Source: Proteiniphilum sp. (lineage in GTDB: Bacteria; Bacteroidota; Bacteroidia; Bacteroidales; Dysgonomonadaceae). Taken from it: 7,795 nucleotides of DNA. The translations under genes and the position numbers were made by a program. The notes under the pieces were generated by a model. The model saw only the letters and a program-made list of their open reading frames with translations. It did not search any database and was not told the origin of the DNA. The DNA lies in NCBI GenBank assembly GCA_012728465.1, contig JAAYFB010000208.1:1-7795 (forward strand), read 5' to 3'. Shown piece after piece: positions 7,351 to 7,795 of the stretch (positions are counted from its first letter, which is position 1; each line of letters starts with the position of its first letter).

Positions 7351-7397
7351 TGACAAATAGAAGGAAAGGTTGTCATTTCATCATAATATTATTGTCA
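7351..7397. repeat. Three spaced TGACAA elements upstream of the pnuC promoter
   Basis: TGACAA at 7351-7356 is followed by its reverse complement TTGTCA at 7370-7375 and again at 7392-7397. Centre spacings are 19 and 22 bases, near two helical turns each, and the last copy ends 16 bases before the -33 element of the pnuC promoter. The arrangement resembles an operator array, but the elements are short and the background is AT-rich. Confidence 0.35.
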
Positions 7398-7413
7398 TGA
7401 TGTATTAAAACCT

Positions 7414-7443
7414 TTTGTTATTAAAATCTACTTATTATCTTTG
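7414..7443 (+). promoter_or_regulatory. Bacteroidetes-type promoter for pnuC
   Basis: TTTG (7414-7417) and TATCTTTG (7436-7443) are separated by 18 bases and match the -33 TTTG and -7 TAnnTTTG consensus, with spacing one base short of the usual 19-21. Transcription would start near 7448-7450, giving a leader of about 85 bases. Confidence 0.65.
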
Positions 7444-7467
7444 TTGAGAATAAAATTCAATGCGTCG

Positions 7468-7514
7468 TCTGTTGCCTAGATATTTGTTTTAATTTTCGAA
7501 GCAAAAGCAACAGA
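7468..7514 (+). promoter_or_regulatory. Leader hairpin upstream of pnuC
   Basis: TCTGTTGC (7468-7475) and GCAACAGA (7507-7514) form a perfect 8-bp stem around a 31-base AU-rich loop, ending 20 bases before the ATG. It lies within the predicted transcript. No poly-T follows, so it is not an intrinsic terminator. It does not look like a TPP riboswitch. It could be a structured leader or an operator-like inverted repeat. Confidence 0.45.
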
Positions 7515-7534
7515 GTAATATTTAAAAAATTATC

Positions 7535-7795
7535 ATGACATTTGATTGGAATTGGTGGCTTGAGTTATTTGCTGCAACATTAGGGGTGCGGAGTGTTTGG
7601 TATGCGCGTAAAGAAAACATATTAGTATTTCCGTTCGGGATTGTCAATGTTCTTATCTACATATACATCTGTTTTGCTGCTAGGCTTTATGCTAATGCTG
7701 GTATAAACATGGTGTACTTTATATCCAATGCTTTTGGTTGGTATATGTGGGGGAAAAATGATGATGGCGAGAGTAGGGTAGAAATAGCTCATAAC
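7535..7795 (+). CDS. pnuC: PnuC-family vitamin transporter (3' partial)
   Basis: The first 87 codons are present and open to the window edge, so the gene continues outside; the family is usually about 190-240 residues. The protein starts MTFDWNWWLELFAATLGVRS and contains the segment ARKENILVFPFGIVNVLIYIYI (residues 24-45). It continues with the LYANAG and FGWYMWGK patterns (residues 51-56 and 67-74) characteristic of PnuC transporters, spanning about three membrane segments. PnuC proteins are facilitative inner-membrane carriers for nicotinamide riboside; closely similar PnuT proteins of Bacteroidetes carry thiamine, often next to a TonB receptor and thiamine pyrophosphokinase. No TonB gene or TPP riboswitch is visible upstream, which slightly favours nicotinamide riboside, but the downstream side is missing. 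The ATG at 7535 follows an A/T-rich leader and is the only sensible start. The family call is good, the substrate open. Confidence 0.88.
   Translation, partial: MTFDWNWWLELFAATLGVRSVWYARKENILVFPFGIVNVLIYIYICFAARLYANAGINMVYFISNAFGWYMWGKNDDGESRVEIAHN

Larger units (their letters stand above)
7185..7534. other. 350-base divergent intergenic region
   Basis: This very AT-rich region separates the minus-strand lipoprotein gene from pnuC. It holds a 12-bp direct repeat next to the lipoprotein start, one promoter-like element facing each way, a 6-bp inverted repeat ATAATG/CATTAT (7323-7338), three TGACAA-type elements (7351-7397) and a leader hairpin (7468-7514). I see no open reading frame, tRNA or recognisable riboswitch in it. 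Confidence 0.8.

Noticed and set aside
7444..7534. TPP riboswitch before the pnuC-like gene
   Set aside because: None of the conserved TPP-aptamer segments is visible on the plus strand of the leader.
7393..7540. 9-bp inverted repeat TGTCATGAT/ATCATGACA with the right arm over the pnuC start codon
   Set aside because: The left arm lies upstream of the predicted transcription start, the core TCATGA is itself palindromic, and a 9-base match in AT-rich DNA at this distance is easily chance.

Overview
The window looks like a piece of a Bacteroidales (Bacteroidetes) chromosome. The evidence is an AT-rich composition, no Shine-Dalgarno boxes before the genes, promoter-like octamers of the Bacteroidetes TAnnTTTG type, a lipoprotein dipeptidyl peptidase III with the HECLGH zinc motif known from Bacteroides, and a small lipoprotein of a Bacteroidetes-type family. 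The genus cannot be fixed from the sequence. There are no tRNAs, rRNAs, insertion sequences, CRISPR arrays or phage genes, and both ends cut through genes.

Left part (1-2363): a two-gene operon encodes a Gfo/Idh/MocA NAD(P)-dependent oxidoreductase (5' end outside the window) and a TIM-barrel sugar isomerase/epimerase-like protein. Both carry twin-arginine export signals, and the first also has a lipobox. They probably form part of a periplasmic pathway that oxidises and rearranges sugars, inositols or glycosides. A strong intrinsic terminator closes the operon.

Middle (2397-5326): queC, for the 7-deazaguanine (queuosine) pathway, stands without other queuosine genes. A large dipeptidyl peptidase III (M49) lipoprotein follows 42 bases later, and two hairpins, one very strong, close this part.

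Right part (5369-7795): folC (folate polyglutamylation) converges on a small minus-strand lipoprotein gene with a single base between the stop codons. The intrinsic terminator of the lipoprotein gene appears to be embedded in the 3' coding end of folC. A 350-base divergent region follows, with a promoter on each side, a 12-bp direct repeat, several inverted repeats and a leader hairpin. It leads into the 5' part of a PnuC-type vitamin transporter gene cut by the window end.

Most of the content is ordinary chromosomal metabolism. No clearly new system is visible. The points most worth a second look are the doubly Tat-exported redox pair, the envelope-located DPP III, the embedded terminator at the convergent junction, and the structured region upstream of pnuC.
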